Under the pieces are notes generated by a model that ran no database searches, had not been told where the DNA came from, and saw only the letters and a list, made by a program, of their open reading frames with translations. This document shows positions 13,797 to 16,875 of a stretch of DNA of 16,875 nucleotides, in pieces. The stretch comes from Treponema sp. UBA6988 (GTDB lineage Bacteria; Spirochaetota; Spirochaetia; Treponematales; Treponemataceae): assembly GCA_002448445.1 (NCBI GenBank), contig DJYC01000032.1:1-16875 (forward strand). Reading direction: 5' to 3'. The position numbers were made by a program, and so were the translations under genes. The stretch's first letter is position 1, and each line of letters opens with the position of its first letter.

Positions 13797-13974
13797 CCAA
13801 GCAACCTACGCGGGATTGGAGGGGGTCGAAGACGACCGGCCGGAACGGACGGGCCGCGCGCCGGTAGGCGGGCAAGCCCCGGAAAGCCCGTGACGAAAGG
13901 CATGGAAGCGTTTTTTACAAGATTTTTTTGGTAGAGCCATTAGGACTACCGTCCATAAAAAAACTACCGTCCAT
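13797..13974 (+). repeat. Dispersed intergenic repeat, family A, copy 4
   Basis: It starts CCAAGCAACCTACGCGGGAT and TGGAGGGGG, passes through small hairpins (GGTCG-AAGA-CGACC and GGGC-AA-GCCC), then CCCCGGAAAGCCCG, and ends GGTAGAGC, 11 nt, CCGTCC (13930-13954). The centre is very GC-rich compared with the genes on each side. It fills the space between the toxin promoter and the end of the ACT gene. Confidence 0.6.
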
Positions 13975-13980
13975 GCCTTT
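13896..13980. repeat. 10-bp inverted repeat bracketing an 18-bp direct repeat
   Basis: AAAGGCATGG (13896-13905) and CCATGCCTTT (13971-13980) are exact reverse complements 65 bp apart. Inside, ACTACCGTCCAT occurs twice (13945 and 13963) with an 18-bp period. On the minus strand this follows the ACT gene stop and could form a long stem ending its transcript. Confidence 0.6.
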
Positions 13981-13998
13981 ATTGTTTATGGAAGGGAA

Positions 13999-14409
13999 TT
14001 ACATTTCGAGCATTTTTACGCCGCCGGCTTTTAGGACGGCCTCGGTTTTGGCAAGGTCGTCGGTTTTCATTACGATGTCGGCTGTGTTGTTGCCTACGGA
14101 AAGTCCGTAGATGTAGCTGATGTTGATTCCCTGGTCAAGGATAAGCTTTGTTACTTTTGCAAGTCCGCCAGTTTCGTTGGGGACGCAGACTCCGATTACG
14201 TCGTTGACGCTGGACGTGATTCCCTTTGACTTTAAGACTTCGTAGGATTTTTTTGCGTCGCTTACAAGAAGGCGGAGAACCCCAAAGTCGTTGGTATCTG
14301 CAAGGCTTGCCGAGACGATGTTGATTCCTTCGTTGCTAAGGATTTGCAGTACCTCGCCGAGTTTTCCGCTTTTGTTTTCCACAAAGATTGAAAGCTGCTT
14401 TATGAACAT
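13999..14409 (-). CDS. Tandem ACT-domain protein
   Basis: The product is 136 residues from the ATG at 14409. Two ACT domains fill it: about 3-66 (IKQLSIFVENKSGKLGEVLQILSNEGINI) and about 70-136 (GVCVPNETGGLAKVTKLILDQGINI). Each has the beta-strand, Gly-x-Leu helix layout used to bind amino acids. No catalytic domain is attached. Such stand-alone proteins are often found next to paaK and ior genes and probably respond to an aromatic or branched amino acid; this is inference. AAGGAGG, 6 nt before the ATG, fixes the start; the longer open frame back to 14553 overlaps paaK and is not used. The paaK stop is 13 nt upstream, so the genes share an mRNA. Confidence 0.92.
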   Translation of the reverse strand: MFIKQLSIFVENKSGKLGEVLQILSNEGINIVSASLADTNDFGVLRLLVSDAKKSYEVLKSKGITSSVNDVIGVCVPNETGGLAKVTKLILDQGINISYIYGLSVGNNTADIVMKTDDLAKTEAVLKAGGVKMLEM

Positions 14410-14422
14410 TGTGAACCTCCTT

Positions 14423-15724
14423 TTATTTGTAGAGCTTGCGCTTGTCGTTGACGTGCTTTGTTTTTCCGTCTGAATGGACAAGGGAATTGGGCTGTACAAG
14501 GCTGATTTTTGCGTTGAGTCCCAGTGCCTCTCGGAGCTTGTCGTGAATTGCACGGGAAAGGTTTTCCAGTGAAGATACTTCGTCGGAGAAGAAGCGCTCG
14601 TCTACTTCCACCTGTACTTCCAGTGTGTCCGTATTGTCCACGCGGTCTACGTTTATCATGTAGTGTGGCGTTGTTCCGTCTATTGTAAGAAGGGCAGCCT
14701 CTACCTGTGACGGGAATACGTTTACGCCACGGATGATGAGCATGTCGTCAGTGCGTCCTGCAAAGCGCTGGATTCTTGCCATTGTGCGGCCACAAGAGCA
14801 TTTTGAAGTCTCTATTGAGGTAAGGTCTTTTGTGCGGTAGCGGATAAGCGGCATTCCCTCTTTGGTAAGGGTTGTGATTACAAGTTCGCCAGTTTCTCCA
14901 GGTCCAACCTGTTTTAGCGTTTTTGGATCTATTATTTCCGGCAGGAAGTGGTCTTCCCAAATGTGGAGTCCGGCATGGGCATCGCAGTCAGCGGCAACTC
15001 CAGGCCCCATGATTTCTGTAAGGCCGTAGATGTCGTAAGCCTTTATGTTAAGCTGCTTTTCCATCTGGGCGCGCATTTCGTTTGTCCAGGGTTCTGCACC
15101 GCAGATTGCTGTCTTTAGCTGAATCTTGTCCATTAGGTTTGCGGCTTTTAGGTCTTCTGCAACGTGGAGCAGGTAGCTTGGGGTACAGGCTATTGCGGTT
15201 GCCTGGCAGTCAATCATCATGTCGATGAGCTTTTTTGTGTTTCCTGTTGACATTGGGATTACCAAGGCTCCAACATATTCGGCACCGTAGTGGGCACCAA
15301 GTCCTCCGGTAAAGAGGCCGTAGCCGTAGCCAACCTGGATTGTGTCGTCTTTTGTAATTCCGGCCATTGTAAGGCAGCGGGCGGCACATTCAGACCAGGT
15401 TTCTATGTCGCGCCTTGTGTAGACGGCAATCTTTGGCTTACCGGTTGTTCCGCTTGAAGCATGTACGCGCACAAGTTCCGACCTTGGAACTGCGGAAAGT
15501 CCGAATGGGTAGGCTTTGTTCAAGTCTTCGTAAGTTGTAAATGGAAGCTTTTCCACATCCTCAAGACCGCGGATGTCCCCAGGTTCAAGCCCTGCGTCCT
15601 GCATCTTCTTGCGGTAGTAAGGCACATTGTGATATACGTCGCTTACAATGCGCACCAGTCTCTTGCTTTGCAAATCGGCAAGCTCATCGCGGGACATGCA
15701 TTCCCGCCTTTCGTTCCAGAACAT
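14423..15724 (-). CDS. paaK: Phenylacetate-CoA ligase (AMP-forming)
   Basis: The product is 433 residues, the normal PaaK length. Visible motifs: the ATP-binding loop SSGTTGKP (90-97), the YGLTEIMGPG adenylate motif, the YRTKDLT hinge region, a CSCG cysteine motif, and the C-terminal GRTDDMLIIRGVNVFPSQVE typical of PaaK. It joins an aryl-acetate to CoA using ATP, giving AMP and PPi, in the cytoplasm. With IorB in the same cluster it may link aryl-acetates and aryl-pyruvates, either in amino acid fermentation or, run the other way, in aromatic amino acid synthesis from phenylacetate. AGGAGA lies about 5 nt upstream of the ATG. A 76-bp gap separates it from the thioesterase gene. Confidence 0.96.
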   Translation of the reverse strand: MFWNERRECMSRDELADLQSKRLVRIVSDVYHNVPYYRKKMQDAGLEPGDIRGLEDVEKLPFTTYEDLNKAYPFGLSAVPRSELVRVHASSGTTGKPKIAVYTRRDIETWSECAARCLTMAGITKDDTIQVGYGYGLFTGGLGAHYGAEYVGALVIPMSTGNTKKLIDMMIDCQATAIACTPSYLLHVAEDLKAANLMDKIQLKTAICGAEPWTNEMRAQMEKQLNIKAYDIYGLTEIMGPGVAADCDAHAGLHIWEDHFLPEIIDPKTLKQVGPGETGELVITTLTKEGMPLIRYRTKDLTSIETSKCSCGRTMARIQRFAGRTDDMLIIRGVNVFPSQVEAALLTIDGTTPHYMINVDRVDNTDTLEVQVEVDERFFSDEVSSLENLSRAIHDKLREALGLNAKISLVQPNSLVHSDGKTKHVNDKRKLYK

Positions 15725-15800
15725 TTATTTCTCCTATATATAAGGCAACCTAAAAGCAAGTTGTCGTAAAGGCTGCATTAAAACCTTATCGTTTTTATGG

Positions 15801-16223
15801 TCAGGGCTTGGCGATTTTAAAGCCCGTGTTTTGTGCCGAAGCAAGCAGGCGTTTTTTTCCGTCAACAAGCTCATAGACTTCCGCAGAATAGAAAACTGCA
15901 CTCCGTCCGTCCTTCTGAACGGATGACTCTGCGTAAAGGAAAGAAGTGTGGGCGGAAGAAAGGTAATTGATTTGACCGGTAAGCGTAACGACAGCAGTGC
16001 CGTCCTGCTCAAAGGCATTGGCTGCGACCGCAAAGGCAAAGTCGGCCATGGCAAAATAAACCGCACCCTGAACGTTGCCGATTGCATTCTTGTGCCGGGG
16101 TCCAACCTCCAGTGCAACCTTTGCATAGCCTTTTTTAGCTTCGAGGATTTGTATTCCGGTGGTCTTTACGGCAAAAGCATCCGCAGCAAATTCTGCCCTT
16201 ACCTCTTCAAGAGATTTTTCCAT
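15801..16223 (-). CDS. PaaI-family hotdog thioesterase
   Basis: The product is 140 residues, one hotdog domain. The core helix region reads NAIGNVQGAVYFAMADFAFAVAAN (47-70, split here by position), with the likely catalytic Asp61. PaaI relatives usually have His-Gly where this protein has Gln52-Gly53, a difference worth noting. The family hydrolyses acyl-CoA thioesters, often aryl-acetyl-CoA, so here it may release CoA from stalled products of the ligase or oxidoreductase. I start at the ATG at 16223; a TTG two codons upstream (16229) is possible, and neither has a clear ribosome site, which suggests coupling to iorB, whose stop lies 12 nt upstream. Confidence 0.88.
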   Translation of the reverse strand: MEKSLEEVRAEFAADAFAVKTTGIQILEAKKGYAKVALEVGPRHKNAIGNVQGAVYFAMADFAFAVAANAFEQDGTAVVTLTGQINYLSSAHTSFLYAESSVQKDGRSAVFYSAEVYELVDGKKRLLASAQNTGFKIAKP

Positions 16224-16235
16224 AGGCAAAGCAAC

Positions 16236-16808
16236 TTATTCCCCGCGGCCAAGGGCAAAGGCTTTTTTGTTGAGTTCCAGGAACTGGGGCTTTACGCATT
16301 CAGCGAGGGCTTCAAGCCATTCATCTTTGCTAATGTCTTTATAATAGGTAGAAAAGCGTCCCATTAGGGCAATGTTTGCAGATTTGGAGGAGCCAGCCTT
16401 GAGGGCAAGGTCAAGGGCATCCATTGCGTCTACGTTTGCACCTGCGTCCTTCATTTTCTGGACGAGGCCATCCGGGTATTCTGCAGTACCTGTGATTACA
16501 GGCATGGGGTCTATTTGCTGTGTGTTTACGATTACGGTTCCGCCTTTTTTTAGGCAGTCAATGTAGCGGGCGGCTTCCAGTGTCTCGAAGGAGATTATGT
16601 AGTCTGCCTCGCCTTTGTCTATTACGGGTGAATAAACCTTGTCACCAAAGCGTACGTATGTTACTACGCTGCCTCCGCGCTGGCTCATTCCGTGTACTTC
16701 GCTTACCTTTACGTCATATCCTTTTTTTAAGGCTACGCGGCCAAGCAATTTGCTTGCCAAAAGGGATCCCTGTCCGCCTACGCCTACAATCATTACATTC
16801 GTTGTCAT
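16236..16808 (-). CDS. iorB: Indolepyruvate ferredoxin oxidoreductase, beta subunit
   Basis: The product is 190 residues from the ATG at 16808. It opens with GVGGQGSLLASKLLG (9-23) and carries HGMSQRGGSV (39-48), the hallmark of the gamma/beta domain of 2-oxoacid:ferredoxin oxidoreductases of the Ior type. With IorA it converts aryl-pyruvates and CoA to aryl-acetyl-CoA, CO2 and reduced ferredoxin. The partner iorA, which binds thiamine diphosphate and iron-sulfur clusters, is not in the window and may lie just beyond the right edge. The open frame extends upstream to 16865, but family similarity begins at MTTNVMIVG. No ribosome site is visible before that ATG. Confidence 0.95.
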   Translation of the reverse strand: MTTNVMIVGVGGQGSLLASKLLGRVALKKGYDVKVSEVHGMSQRGGSVVTYVRFGDKVYSPVIDKGEADYIISFETLEAARYIDCLKKGGTVIVNTQQIDPMPVITGTAEYPDGLVQKMKDAGANVDAMDALDLALKAGSSKSANIALMGRFSTYYKDISKDEWLEALAECVKPQFLELNKKAFALGRGE

Positions 16809-16814
16809 GCCATT

Positions 16815-16843
16815 AGAGTATTGCAGACGGGGATTTTTGTCAA
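16815..16843 (-). promoter_or_regulatory. Candidate promoter of iorB
   Basis: A perfect -35 TTGACA (16843-16838) is followed after 17 bp by TACTCT (16820-16815), a poor -10 with 3 of 6 matches. Six bases separate it from the ATG. If real, the mRNA is leaderless. If iorA lies directly upstream the genes could instead share a transcript: one frame, open to the window edge, ends in TGA overlapping the iorB ATG. Confidence 0.35.
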
Positions 16844-16851
16844 TGATGCAG

Positions 16852-16875
16852 AAGGGGCGGGACAACCCCCTACTC
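16852..16875 (+). repeat. Start of a GC-rich repeat resembling family B, cut by the window edge
   Basis: AAGGGGCGGGACAACCC (16852-16868) matches the run in the fliI-fliJ repeat (complement of 2537-2553) at 16 of 17 positions. The remainder is outside the window, so membership in one family is tentative. Confidence 0.35.

Noticed and set aside
13750..13875. N-terminal extension of the DUF3990 gene by 42 codons
   Set aside because: The added sequence is Arg/Pro/Val-rich translation of repeat copy 4 and its promoter; the DUF3990 motif starts right after the GTG at 13749.
13945..13974. Possible start of a CRISPR array from the 18-bp periodic repeat
   Set aside because: Only two units, 12 identical bases, 6-nt spacer and no cas genes; it is a local duplication.
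14410..14553. Longer form of the ACT protein starting inside paaK
   Set aside because: The added residues are Ser/Thr-rich frame-shifted paaK sequence, and AAGGAGG stands before the ATG at 14409.
16809..16875. Possible C-terminal end of iorA in the frame ending with TGA over the iorB ATG
   Set aside because: The frame translates a GC-rich repeat-like run and shows no ferredoxin-type cysteine motif expected at the IorA end; too short to call.

Overview
The window looks like chromosomal DNA of a spirochaete, most likely a gut- or rumen-type Treponema. The main reason is the eight-gene flagellar block flgB-flgC-fliE-fliF-fliG-fliH-fliI-fliJ (minus strand, 9462 down to 2039), whose order I recall from treponemes. 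Moderate GC content and GC-rich, hairpin-forming intergenic repeats also fit. Genus is an inference; no rRNA or marker gene settles it.

Layout. (1) 1-155 is the tail of a dispersed repeat plus a promoter. (2) 156-1814 (+) is a 552-residue TGS-domain nucleoside kinase. (3) 1815-2038 is a convergent gap with a hairpin and a repeat copy. (4) 2039-9462 (-) is the flagellar basal body, switch and export operon. flgB-flgC-fliE and fliF-fliG are tightly packed, but the fliE-fliF, fliG-fliH, fliH-fliI and fliI-fliJ gaps each carry a palindrome or hairpin. (5) 9463-9973 holds two oppositely oriented repeat copies and back-to-back promoters. (6) 9974-10885 (+) is a lipoprotein of unknown function. (7) 10886-11237 is non-coding and full of hairpins. 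(8) 11238-13749 (-) is a four-gene overlapping operon: DUF3990-type ADP-ribosyltransferase-fold protein, XRE regulator, YgjP-type metallopeptidase, YczE-type membrane protein. (9) 13750-13998 is another repeat copy. (10) 13999-16808 (-) is an aryl-acid module: iorB, PaaI-type thioesterase, paaK, tandem-ACT protein.

How the genes work together. FliF is the MS ring, FliG the switch protein on it, FliE/FlgB/FlgC the proximal rod and its junction, and FliH/FliI/FliJ the export ATPase complex. IorB, PaaK and the thioesterase all handle aryl-acetate/aryl-acetyl-CoA, and the ACT protein could sense an amino acid. The DUF3990/XRE pair has the architecture of a toxin-antitoxin module, coupled by gene overlap to a peptidase and a membrane protein.

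Most notable signals. First, a family of dispersed intergenic elements whose central hairpin shows compensatory changes between two copies around a conserved 11-nt loop, and whose tails share GGyAGAGC-N11-CCGTCC at fixed spacing in three copies. Second, promoters whose -10 box sits 6-7 nt from the start codon for four transcription units, suggesting leaderless mRNAs. Third, the four-gene DUF3990 operon. All functional claims rest on reading motifs by eye; no database search or folding program was run.
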